DNA of 8,444 nucleotides from Lachnospiraceae bacterium UBA3845 (GCA_002392705.1 DGHP01000086.1:1-8444), one strand, 5' to 3'. Shown: positions 1 through 5,902, numbered from the stretch's first letter. The notes: generated from the sequence alone by a model not told the origin. Numbers and translations are program-made.

Positions 1-136
1 ATGCCGTGACAGGAACCGGCCCTGTTTTGTCGGGAGAAGAAAGAGCAGCAAAAAAAGGAAAGGGGAAGAAAAAAGGATAAGAAAAAAGAAAGAAAAAGAA
101 CGGAAAGATAGACGCTTCTGAAATGGATCCCCATTG
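1..136. other. Purine-rich spacer, possible tail of an upstream gene
   Basis: No complete gene is visible here. Two + strand frames are open from the window edge: one ends at the TAA at 78-80 and would encode a lysine- and glycine-rich tail, and the other ends at the TGA at 119-121 and would be an even more basic tail. Either could be the C-terminus of a gene that begins outside the window, but I cannot choose between them or recognise a family. Positions about 36-110 are almost entirely A and G, which by itself makes both frames look basic. No convincing terminator hairpin was found before the next promoter. Confidence 0.25.
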
Positions 137-142
137 TATAAT
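116..142 (+). promoter_or_regulatory. Candidate promoter for the exported-protein pair
   Basis: A perfect TATAAT lies at 137-142, about 100 bases before the first gene. The -35 side is weak: TTCTGA at 116-121 with a 15-base spacer is the best match. The leader that follows holds two short dyads: TTCAGG (174-179) with CCTGAA (188-193), and ATCCG (208-212) with CGGAT (218-222), the second just ahead of the ribosome binding site. The call rests on the -10 box and its position. Confidence 0.45.
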
Positions 143-244
143 CCGTATATTAAGACATGGCGGAGAATTCCGGTTCAGGACTGCAGCCCTGAAAAGTGAT
201 AAATACGATCCGCGGTTCGGATTATATAAGAGGAGGATACCATT

Positions 245-1183
245 ATGTTGAAGAGAGCGTTCATGACGATGGCAGCGGCAGCAGCTGTGACAGCAGCACT
301 TACCTTTGGAGCGGCGGCAGCGGAGAATGAGAAGATCCAGGCAGGCGGGCTGGTATTCGAGATTCCGGCGGAATATAAAGATCTGGTGACGGTACAGACA
401 GAAGGACTTCAGCCGGATGAACTGATCCGTGTTTCGGAGACTGCTTCCATCGAAGCGGCGAAGGCAAGCGGAGAGGACAGGGAAGGCGCCGGATGGCTGT
501 TCAGCATTTCACGGATCCCGGAGAATGAACTGAAGCGTCTGCGCTGCGGCGATATGTCCGGCAGCGAGGTATTCGCAGAGGATGATGATGTCTATTACCT
601 GTACAATCATCCGACAGATGTGCGCCTGGTCCGCGAGTCATATGACGACATCGAGTCGAAGCTGGGTTCCTGGACCGAACTGAATGAGTGGGCGGGCAGG
701 GACGTTGTCAGAGATACGCTGGCGAACAACCCGCAGCTGGATGCGGAACAGTACAGCAATACAATGCTTGACATTTATCTGGCACAGGCGGCATTTGAAG
801 GAAGAAAATACGAGATCCGTTCTCTGGAACTGCTTGGAACGCAGCCGGCTGTCTGTGACGGGAATGATTTTCTGGAAGAGCTAACAGAGGATGTCTGGTA
901 TGAGCCGGTAACAGACCTTTCAGAACAGGAACAGCCGGACGGAGAATACATCGTCATGGCTTTTGACGATGACGGCGTCAGATTTGATTTCTTCCTGGGA
1001 CAGGGGATGGAGAACTACATCCGTGAAGTGAGGACCATGGAGGACGGCGAAACGATGGAAACGCTTTACAGAGCCCATTTTGATGACGCAGATGAGAGTT
1101 CAACCGGAATCATGAAGGAATGGATCGCTGAGCTGCTGCACAGCGATTATGACGACGACGATGATGATGATTTTGATGACTGA
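245..1183 (+). CDS. Exported protein of unknown function with an aspartate-rich C-terminal tail
   Basis: The protein has 312 residues. Residues 1-26 form a signal peptide: a short basic start (MLKR), an alanine-rich hydrophobic core, and an AAA/E junction suited to signal peptidase I. There is no lipobox cysteine and no other membrane segment, so it should be released or loosely surface-bound. Residues about 38-132 contain FEIP, then WLFSI (84-88), then HPTDVRLVRES (122-132). The same order appears in the next gene, so the two proteins probably share a domain. Residues about 150-295 form a second acidic region with no motif I recognise. The last 12 residues are nearly all Asp, encoded by GAC/GAT repeats at 1151-1180. 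The start is well supported: AGGAGG at 231-236 lies eight bases before the ATG. It is probably co-transcribed with the following gene, 63 bases away, with no terminator seen between. I do not recognise the family and assign no function. Confidence 0.85.
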   Translation: MLKRAFMTMAAAAAVTAALTFGAAAAENEKIQAGGLVFEIPAEYKDLVTVQTEGLQPDELIRVSETASIEAAKASGEDREGAGWLFSISRIPENELKRLRCGDMSGSEVFAEDDDVYYLYNHPTDVRLVRESYDDIESKLGSWTELNEWAGRDVVRDTLANNPQLDAEQYSNTMLDIYLAQAAFEGRKYEIRSLELLGTQPAVCDGNDFLEELTEDVWYEPVTDLSEQEQPDGEYIVMAFDDDGVRFDFFLGQGMENYIREVRTMEDGETMETLYRAHFDDADESSTGIMKEWIAELLHSDYDDDDDDDFDD

Positions 1184-1246
1184 GTCTTAACGCCTGTCCG
1201 GTGCGGCGGCTGACTGTTACCATAAACCTGCAGGGAGGATCAGAAG

Positions 1247-1909
1247 ATGAAAAAGAGCATTCTGGCACTGATAACGGCATCTGTTATGACCCTTTTTTCC
1301 GCTTCAGTGCTTATGGCGGGCAGCTTTCCTGAGCCTGCGGAAATGGAAGATCCGATTACGGAGATGGAATCACGGCTTTCGGAACTGGAAGCGCGGATTG
1401 CGAGGCTGGAGGCACGGCTTATGGAACTGGAAGCACAGCCCGCGGAGCCGGAAGCGTTTCCCGCGGAAACCGGGACAGATAAAGAGGAAGACAAGTCCTT
1501 CCCTCATGATATTGTGGATGACACAAAGATTGTTACCGCTTATTACAGTATTACGGTTCCGGAGAGCTGGAGAGGGGCGTTTACAGTTATATCCAAACGG
1601 ACGATTAACGGCCTGTGGATGGATCTGTTCAGTAAAGAGATCTATGAAAGTGAAGGCTATGGACATCTTTTCAGTATTTTCCTGACGGAAGATGAGAAAT
1701 ATAAGGACATTGCCGATTATGAACTACTGGGGGATCTTACGGATCAGGAAGGCACTCTGCACCATGTGGTCGCGGTCTTCCCTACAGATGTACAGTATCC
1801 CCGGGAAAGCAAGGACAGCTACAGTGCCTTGTCTGCCGAAGCAGAGAACATACTCGGGACATTCGAGGCTGCAGACGGCTGTGTGTTTGTAAAAGAAAAA
1901 ACGGAATAA
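1247..1909 (+). CDS. Exported coiled-coil protein of unknown function, related to the preceding gene product
   Basis: The protein has 220 residues. Residues 1-24 look like a signal peptide (MKK start, hydrophobic core, probable cleavage after LMA). Residues about 34-63 are a heptad-patterned coiled coil rich in Leu, Glu and Arg, suggesting it forms oligomers. A Pro/Glu/Ala-rich linker follows to about residue 90. Residues about 98-207 are a compact region with SITVPESW, LFSI (141-144) and FPTDVQYPRES (178-188). These match, in order and spacing, FEIP, WLFSI and HPTDVRLVRES of the upstream protein, so the pair probably arose by duplication with different added parts: a coiled coil here, a second acidic region there. 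AGGGAGG at 1232-1238, eight bases before the ATG, supports the start. A hairpin terminator follows the stop. The family is not recognised. A secreted or surface role is inferred only from the signal peptide. Confidence 0.85.
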   Translation: MKKSILALITASVMTLFSASVLMAGSFPEPAEMEDPITEMESRLSELEARIARLEARLMELEAQPAEPEAFPAETGTDKEEDKSFPHDIVDDTKIVTAYYSITVPESWRGAFTVISKRTINGLWMDLFSKEIYESEGYGHLFSIFLTEDEKYKDIADYELLGDLTDQEGTLHHVVAVFPTDVQYPRESKDSYSALSAEAENILGTFEAADGCVFVKEKTE

Positions 1910-1921
1910 GAAATCAGTGAG

Positions 1922-1950
1922 ACGGTCGTCCCGGCAGGGGACGGCCGTTT
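1922..1950 (+). terminator. Rho-independent terminator of the exported-protein pair
   Basis: An 11-bp stem pairs 1922-1932 (ACGGTCGTCCC) with 1938-1948 (GGGACGGCCGT), with one T-G wobble and a five-base loop. The T run after it is short (TTT), so termination may be incomplete. It begins 12 bases after the stop codon of the second exported protein. Confidence 0.7.
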
Positions 1951-1975
1951 GACTGCAGAGATGACTGGACAGACA

Positions 1976-1984
1976 TGGTATGAT
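1976..1984 (+). promoter_or_regulatory. Candidate extended -10 promoter for the DAC-domain gene
   Basis: TGGTATGAT at 1976-1984 fits the extended -10 form (TG, one base, then a TATAAT-like hexamer). No good -35 box is present at the right spacing, as is usual for extended -10 promoters. It lies just after the terminator and about 105 bases before the chosen start codon. Confidence 0.35.
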
Positions 1985-1992
1985 AGAATGAG

Positions 1993-2031
1993 AAGCAGCG
2001 ATACAGATGCGCGTGCGGACCAGCGCTGCTT
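1993..2031 (+). other. Hairpin near the 5' end of the predicted DAC-gene leader
   Basis: AAGCAGCG (1993-2000) pairs perfectly with CGCTGCTT (2024-2031) across a 23-base loop. If transcription starts from the extended -10 site just upstream, this stem sits at the very 5' end of the message. It is followed by only three T's, so it is a poor terminator. A role in mRNA stability or regulation is possible but not shown. Confidence 0.4.
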
Positions 2032-2088
2032 TATCCGCCTGGTCAGGAGAAGATGACTGGGCTACTGTCGTTTCATGGAGAAATATGT

Positions 2089-3207
2089 ATGGACGAAATC
2101 AGAACATTTGCAGATAAAATCTATGAAAGAGCGGAGGGAAGAAGCATTCTGCTGGATGAAGACCAGATCCTTCCGCCGAAAGAGGTTCTCGAAAAGGTAT
2201 GTCATGTTCTTCTCAATGTCAGCACAATGCGTGAGGAACTCCGGTACCCTTCTTTCAGGGTCTGTTTTGTCGATCCGGATTCGGAGCTTCTGAGTGTGTA
2301 TATCCATTCTCATACAGTTTTTTTTGAAGAGCCGATCCCTTTTCATGAGAAGGAACTTCACAAACTCGCACCGGCCCTCAGCCCGGCCATGAGCTACCTC
2401 ATGCTGGATACGGGCGGTGACGAGTTCAGGGTAACAGGTATCATAGCATCCTATACGACCTGGGAAAGTATCCTTGCCATGGAGACTGACTCGGGAAACC
2501 GCATGCCCGGGGTACTGAATCTGTATCTGAGGGGGCCGGGCGAAATAGATGCCTGTTTCGGGGAGTCGACCCTGGTCAGGTACAGATCCGGAGTCAGCAT
2601 GTTTTTCCGCTCTGATACGTTCTTCTCGACGGCGGTTGCGGAGGAACTGCGGCGCGGTTCCGACATTTCTGACGAAGACCGGCTGGATCTCCTCTGCGGT
2701 GTCATCTGGAAGGCTGTAAATTATCAGCATGGAGGACAGCTCTATATCGTGCCTTCCGAGGAGGCCTGTAAACCCTATCTTGTAATCAAGTACAGGATGT
2801 CCATCCGTTTTGCTTTCGGAAAAGCGGGCAGGCGGAAGGGAAAAACAGGTGTGATTTTCCAGAAGGCAGTTGCGACATACACGGAGCTTATCGCGAAGTT
2901 TACAGCGGTGGACGGGGCGGTTATTCTAAATAAAAACCTTGACCTGATCGGGTTCGGCAGCGAAGTGGTTGCCGCAAATGATAATCTGATACTGCCGCGG
3001 ATGTATTTTCTCACCCTTGACAATAAAGAAGATACCACGAAGCATTATATAGACAACGGGATGCGCCACAGGGCAGGATACCGTCTCTGTGACAATGTGG
3101 AAGGGGCTGTGGCGATTGTCATATCGCAGGACGGGACAGTCAAGGCATGCACCCGGAAAGATGGGAAAGTTATGGTATATGACAATGTCGGAATACCGCT
3201 TCTTTAA
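2089..3207 (+). CDS. Sensor-like protein with a C-terminal diadenylate cyclase (DAC/DisA_N) domain
   Basis: From the chosen start the protein has 372 residues, no signal peptide and no membrane segment, so it should be cytosolic. The C-terminal third carries DAC-domain landmarks: HGGQLYIVP at 215-223, VDGA at 274-277 (the DGA nucleotide-binding motif), and GMRHRAG at 324-330 followed by VEGAVAIVISQDGTV (the RHR motif and following strand). DAC domains join two ATP molecules into cyclic di-AMP. Residues 1 to about 190 are a separate N-terminal region. The layout resembles soluble proteins described with a probable DACNV sensor domain, rather than membrane-bound CdaA or DNA-scanning DisA. The position before RHR is Met, where the classical enzymes have Thr, so activity cannot be assumed. 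The start at 2089 has GGAG at 2077-2080, eight bases upstream. An in-frame ATG at 2053 would add 12 residues, but its AGGAGA is only two bases away. The DAC assignment is firm; the sensor name and the activity are inference. Confidence 0.8.
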   Translation: MDEIRTFADKIYERAEGRSILLDEDQILPPKEVLEKVCHVLLNVSTMREELRYPSFRVCFVDPDSELLSVYIHSHTVFFEEPIPFHEKELHKLAPALSPAMSYLMLDTGGDEFRVTGIIASYTTWESILAMETDSGNRMPGVLNLYLRGPGEIDACFGESTLVRYRSGVSMFFRSDTFFSTAVAEELRRGSDISDEDRLDLLCGVIWKAVNYQHGGQLYIVPSEEACKPYLVIKYRMSIRFAFGKAGRRKGKTGVIFQKAVATYTELIAKFTAVDGAVILNKNLDLIGFGSEVVAANDNLILPRMYFLTLDNKEDTTKHYIDNGMRHRAGYRLCDNVEGAVAIVISQDGTVKACTRKDGKVMVYDNVGIPLL

Positions 3208-3317
3208 AAACTGAAACTGCCTCACACCCGGCTCAGTCTGCGGGGATGGAATTATGCGCACGGAGACATAAGGGCAGCCTTCCGGAAACAGGCAGGATTT
3301 GGAAGGGAAAGGAAATC

Positions 3318-3800
3318 ATGGACGGAATGAAAGTGACGATCCGTAATATCAGAGAGGATGAAAGCGAACTGCTGAAGGATTTCCTGTATGAGGCGATCTT
3401 TGTCCCGGAGGGGGCGGAACCTTTTGAGAGATCCATCATAGAAAAACCGGAGCTTGCCTTATACTATGAGGATTTTGGAAACGGGCCTGCGGACTTCTGC
3501 CTTGCTGCTGAACGGAACGGGAAGGTGGTCGGCGCAGTCTGGACCAGAATCATGAATGATTACGGTCATGTGGACGATGAGACGCCATCCCTTGCGATCT
3601 CGCTGTATAAAGAGTACCGTGGAAAAGGGATCGGAACTGCCTTAATGGAAAAAATGTCTGAGCTGCTCAGGGAGAAGGGATTTAAAAAAGTATCCCTCTC
3701 CGTTCAGAAGGCAAATTACGCGGTCAGGATGTATGAAGCGCTCGGTTTCAGGCCTGTGATCGATAAGGATGATGAATATATAATGGTGCGGGAATTATGA
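3318..3800 (+). CDS. GNAT family N-acetyltransferase
   Basis: The 160-residue protein has the size and layout of a single-domain GNAT enzyme, which moves an acetyl group from acetyl-CoA to an amine. LAISLYKEYRGKGIGTALM at about residues 93-111 is motif A: a beta strand followed by the RGKGIG loop (101-106) that binds the CoA pyrophosphate. NYAVRMYEALGF (133-144) is the usual motif B segment. The substrate cannot be read from the sequence. Start choice: AAGGA at 3309-3313 lies just before the ATG at 3318, and the protein then begins in the expected first strand (KVTIRNI). A longer frame from 3246 has no properly spaced ribosome binding site and adds 24 residues unlike the family. It lies 110 bases after the DAC gene with no clear terminator between, so the two may be co-transcribed. 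No link to nitrogen metabolism can be shown. Confidence 0.85.
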   Translation: MDGMKVTIRNIREDESELLKDFLYEAIFVPEGAEPFERSIIEKPELALYYEDFGNGPADFCLAAERNGKVVGAVWTRIMNDYGHVDDETPSLAISLYKEYRGKGIGTALMEKMSELLREKGFKKVSLSVQKANYAVRMYEALGFRPVIDKDDEYIMVREL

Positions 3801-3813
3801 GTCTGTTCTGACA

Positions 3814-3829
3814 GTACTGCCGGCAGTGC
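3814..3829. repeat. Short palindrome after the GNAT gene
   Basis: ACTGCCGGCAGT at 3816-3827 is a perfect 12-base palindrome, extended by one wobble and one further pair to 3814-3829. As RNA it would form a six-pair stem with a CCGG loop, 14 bases past the stop codon. No T run follows, so it is not a standard terminator. It could be a protein-binding dyad or a 3'-end stabilising hairpin. Confidence 0.4.
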
Positions 3830-3906
3830 AGAGCCGGGAGCATGTGAGTACGAAGCTTCCCAAAGCGCAGGGAACGGATGAAAATGAAAAAGCGGAGATA
3901 AAAGGC

Positions 3907-3935
3907 TTGACATTCTGCATAAGAGTGTTTAGTAT
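3907..3935 (+). promoter_or_regulatory. SigA-type promoter of asnB
   Basis: A perfect TTGACA at 3907-3912 is followed, after exactly 17 bases, by TAGTAT at 3930-3935 (four of six matches to TATAAT). The expected start of transcription is near 3942, about five bases before the hairpin and terminator that precede asnB. The spacer also holds a dyad, ACATTCT (3910-3916) with AGAGTGT (3922-3928, one wobble), overlapping both boxes, where a repressor or activator could bind. Confidence 0.65.
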
Positions 3936-3946
3936 ATGGTTTCAGA

Positions 3947-3962
3947 AAGACAAAGGCGTCTT
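3947..3962 (+). promoter_or_regulatory. Hexaloop antiterminator-type hairpin in the asnB leader
   Basis: AAGAC (3947-3951) pairs perfectly with GTCTT (3958-3962) around a six-base loop AAAGGC that has A at position 1 and G at position 4. The hairpin uses the same bases as the 5' arm of the terminator, so the two structures exclude each other. A4 or 5-pair hairpin, GGAA (3963-3966) with TTCC (3972-3975), abuts it. The A1/G4 hexaloop is what ANTAR-domain antiterminators recognise. Matching hairpins precede glnN and amt with different but complementary stems. That an ANTAR protein binds here is inference. Confidence 0.6.
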
Positions 3963-3999
3963 GGAAGTGATTTCCGGGCGCCTTTGTCTTTTTGTTGTT
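3947..3999 (+). terminator. Rho-independent terminator (probable attenuator) in the asnB leader
   Basis: A perfect 12-bp stem pairs 3947-3958 (AAGACAAAGGCG) with 3979-3990 (CGCCTTTGTCTT) across a 20-base loop and runs into a T-rich stretch ending near 3999. It lies downstream of the asnB promoter and about 40 bases before the asnB start, so it would stop asnB transcripts unless the competing hexaloop hairpin forms. It could also simply end transcripts from the GNAT gene upstream, but its place just after a good promoter favours attenuation. Confidence 0.75.
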
Positions 4000-4031
4000 T
4001 ATCAGACTTTCAGGAAGACAGGAGGTGCGCC

Positions 4032-5684
4032 ATGTGTTCAATCTTGTGCTATTGCAGCGCAGACGTGGATATTCCGGCTCTGCAGGAGGCGCTCTCGGAG
4101 ACAAGTTCGAGAGGACCGGATGATTCCAGGATTGTGAATACGGGAGAGGGATGGATCGGCTTTAACCGGCTGTCCATTATGGGGATTACCGGGGACGGGA
4201 TGCAGCCCTTTGTATTTCGAAACCGCACTTCCTGCCGTGTTTCTGAATTGACAGATACGCCGGAAGGATACAGGATACCGCCGGATACGGAGATTGTCCT
4301 GGCATGTAATGGTGAGATTTATGGCTTCCGTCCTGTGAAGGAGGAGCTGGAAAAGAAGGGGTACCGGTTCATCAGCGATTCGGACTGCGAGATTCTGCCG
4401 GCACTCTATAAAGAATATGGCACGGACATGTTCCGGATGCTTGACGCGGAATTTGCGATGGTGTTCTATGACAGGACGGAAAAGTCCTGGATCGCAGCCA
4501 GGGATCCGGTCGGGATCCGCCCTCTGTATTATGGAACAGGCTCAGACGGGACTTATGTATTTGCCTCCGAACCGAAGAACCTGATTTCTCTTGTCGAAAG
4601 CGTCAGGCCGTTTCCTCCGGGATGCTATTTCAAGGATGGGAGATTTATACGTTACCGGGATATGTCGGAGGTGAAATCATACAGCAGGGACGGATTAGAG
4701 CAGATCGCGGAAAATATACATGATCTGCTGATGGAAGGTGTCCGGAAAAGGCTGGATTCGGATACGCCGGTCGGATTCCTGCTCTCAGGGGGCCTGGATT
4801 CCTCTCTCGTGTGCGGTATTGCGGCGAAGATGCTGGATAAACCGCTTGAGACCTGGGCGATCGGCATGGATCTGGACGCGATAGATCTGAAATACGCCAG
4901 GCAGGTGGCAGACTATATTCATTCCAATCATCATGAAGTGATCATCACAAAGGAGGATGTGCTGAACGCGCTGGACCCGGTGATCAAAGCGCTCGGCACG
5001 TATGATATCACTACAATCCGCGCCTCCATCGGGATGTACCTGGTCTGTAAGGCCATCCATGAACAGTCGGACCTGCGGGTGATCCTGACCGGCGAGGTAT
5101 CGGATGAGATCTTCGGGTACAAATATACGGACTTTGCGCCTTCCGCGGAAGAATTCCAGAAAGAAGCGGAGAAACGGATCCGGGAGATCCACATGTATGA
5201 CGTACTGAGAGCGGACCGCTGCATCAGCGTGAATTCACTGGAGGCGAGGGTTCCTTTCGGGGATCTGGACTTCCTGGAGTATTGTATGGCCATAGATCCG
5301 GAGAAAAAGCTGAATCGTTACGGGAAAGGCAAATATCTGCTGAGGCATGCTTTTGAGAAAGACGGACTGATTCCGGAATCGATTCTGTGGAGGGAAAAAG
5401 CCGCCTTTTCAGACGCGGTGGGGCATTCGCTGAAGGATGACATCGTGGAATACGCGGAACAGCTTTATTCAGATGAGGCTTACGAAGCAGGGATCCGGAA
5501 GTATGACCACGCAAAACCGTTTACGAAGGAGAGTCTTCTGTACCGGGATATTTTCGAGAAGCATTATCCCGGGCAGTCCGGGATGGTCGTGGACTTCTGG
5601 ATGCCGAACAGAAACTGGGAAGGCTGCAATGTGAACGATCCGTCGGCAAGGGTGCTGGCGAATTACGGTGGCAGCGGAGTATAA
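4032..5684 (+). CDS. asnB: Asparagine synthetase (glutamine-hydrolysing)
   Basis: The protein has 550 residues, close to the usual length of AsnB. It makes asparagine from aspartate, ATP and glutamine in the cytosol. The N-terminal class II glutaminase domain (about 1-200) has Cys2 as nucleophile, freed when Met1 is removed, RGPDDS at 27-32 and NGEIY at 93-97. The synthetase domain has the ATP pyrophosphatase loop SGGLDSS at 252-258, GEVSDEIFGY at 354-363 and an EARVPF segment that fits the family. Between the QP at 58-59 and NGEIY the protein has about 21 more residues than E. coli AsnB. The start is fixed by two facts: the catalytic Cys must follow the initiator Met, and AGGAGG at 4020-4025 lies six bases before this ATG. 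The open frame extends upstream to an ATG at 3936, which overlaps the promoter and terminator and is not the start. Regulation is probably by attenuation in the leader. The neighbours glnN and amt make a nitrogen cluster. Confidence 0.95.
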   Translation: MCSILCYCSADVDIPALQEALSETSSRGPDDSRIVNTGEGWIGFNRLSIMGITGDGMQPFVFRNRTSCRVSELTDTPEGYRIPPDTEIVLACNGEIYGFRPVKEELEKKGYRFISDSDCEILPALYKEYGTDMFRMLDAEFAMVFYDRTEKSWIAARDPVGIRPLYYGTGSDGTYVFASEPKNLISLVESVRPFPPGCYFKDGRFIRYRDMSEVKSYSRDGLEQIAENIHDLLMEGVRKRLDSDTPVGFLLSGGLDSSLVCGIAAKMLDKPLETWAIGMDLDAIDLKYARQVADYIHSNHHEVIITKEDVLNALDPVIKALGTYDITTIRASIGMYLVCKAIHEQSDLRVILTGEVSDEIFGYKYTDFAPSAEEFQKEAEKRIREIHMYDVLRADRCISVNSLEARVPFGDLDFLEYCMAIDPEKKLNRYGKGKYLLRHAFEKDGLIPESILWREKAAFSDAVGHSLKDDIVEYAEQLYSDEAYEAGIRKYDHAKPFTKESLLYRDIFEKHYPGQSGMVVDFWMPNRNWEGCNVNDPSARVLANYGGSGV

Positions 5685-5685
5685 A
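5680..5685 (+). promoter_or_regulatory. Possible -10 box for glnN, overlapping the asnB stop
   Basis: TATAAA at 5680-5685 overlaps the asnB stop codon and lies nine bases before the hexaloop hairpin, close to the spacing seen at asnB. There is no good -35 box (TGGCGA at 5656-5661 with an 18-base spacer is the best). No better promoter was found in 5740-5890, which is GC-rich. Either glnN transcription starts here or it depends on read-through from asnB. Confidence 0.25.
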
Positions 5686-5693
5686 CTTTTTAT

Positions 5694-5707
5694 GGGCAAT
5701 GGCGTCC
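5694..5707 (+). promoter_or_regulatory. Hexaloop antiterminator-type hairpin before glnN
   Basis: GGGC (5694-5697) pairs with GTCC (5704-5707), with one G-T wobble, around the six-base loop AATGGC (A at position 1, G at position 4). A second small hairpin, GGA (5709-5711) with TCC (5718-5720) around TAAGAT, follows after one base. The loop bases and most of the 3' strand are also the 5' arm of the terminator, so the two cannot coexist. It matches the elements before asnB and amt. Confidence 0.55.
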
Positions 5708-5739
5708 TGGATAAGATTCCGGGGCGCATTTTCTTTTTT
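5698..5739 (+). terminator. Rho-independent terminator between asnB and glnN (probable attenuator)
   Basis: The 5' arm 5698-5710 pairs with CCGGGGCGCATT (5719-5730): 12 pairs with two wobbles and one bulged G, an eight-base loop, and then TTCTTTTTT. It starts 14 bases after the asnB stop, so it can end asnB transcripts. Its sequence closely resembles the terminator before asnB, including GGCGTC, TGGA, GATT and CCGGG blocks in the same order, and it overlaps a hexaloop hairpin, which suggests it also gates transcription into glnN. Confidence 0.8.
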
Positions 5740-5902
5740 GGAAGCAGCCGCGGTCAGTATGCGGCCGGACACACAGTGCTGACTCAGACGGAAGCTGCGG
5801 AAACTGCCTGCGGTCAGCAAAGAACCGGGCGGGAGAGGGGAAGGCCTCCCTGCCCGGCAGGGGCAGTACAGAAGCAAGGGTTTTAGCATGGAGGAAAAGA
5901 TT
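5740..5902 (+). other. Structured glnN leader
   Basis: This 163-base stretch has no convincing gene. TGCTGAC (5777-5783) pairs with GTCAGCA (5813-5819). A very strong GC stem joins 5825-5835 to 5846-5857 (11 pairs, one bulged T, ten-base loop). No T run follows that stem, so it is not a terminator. CCCTG (5848-5852) can instead pair with CAGGG (5858-5862), which would break the strong stem. A 72-codon frame crosses the region but has no ribosome binding site and no recognisable product. Confidence 0.5.

Noticed and set aside
1380..1440. Near-repeats of GGAACTGGAAGC in the second exported gene
   Set aside because: They reflect the heptad repeat of the encoded coiled coil and need no separate explanation.
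2053..2088. A 12-residue N-terminal extension of the DAC protein
   Set aside because: The ATG at 2053 has its AGGAGA only two bases away, whereas the ATG at 2089 has GGAG at an eight-base spacing. The choice is likely but not certain.
3246..3317. A 24-residue N-terminal extension of the GNAT protein
   Set aside because: There is no spaced ribosome binding site, and the added residues fall outside the GNAT fold.
3936..4031. A 32-residue N-terminal extension of AsnB
   Set aside because: The catalytic Cys must be at position 2, a strong ribosome binding site precedes the ATG at 4032, and the extension overlaps the promoter and terminator.
3942..4031. T-box or amino acid riboswitch before asnB
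   Set aside because: The leader is about 90 bases, too short for a T-box, and no T-box or known glutamine riboswitch landmarks were seen.
5640..5700. Sigma-54 promoter before glnN
   Set aside because: TGGC at 5656-5659 looked promising, but the required GC is not present at the correct -12 spacing.
5668..5886. A 72-codon + strand frame spanning the asnB-glnN spacer, ending just before glnN
   Set aside because: It would translate through the terminator and T tract, lacks a ribosome binding site at either possible start, and resembles no protein I know. Chance openness in GC-rich sequence is likelier.
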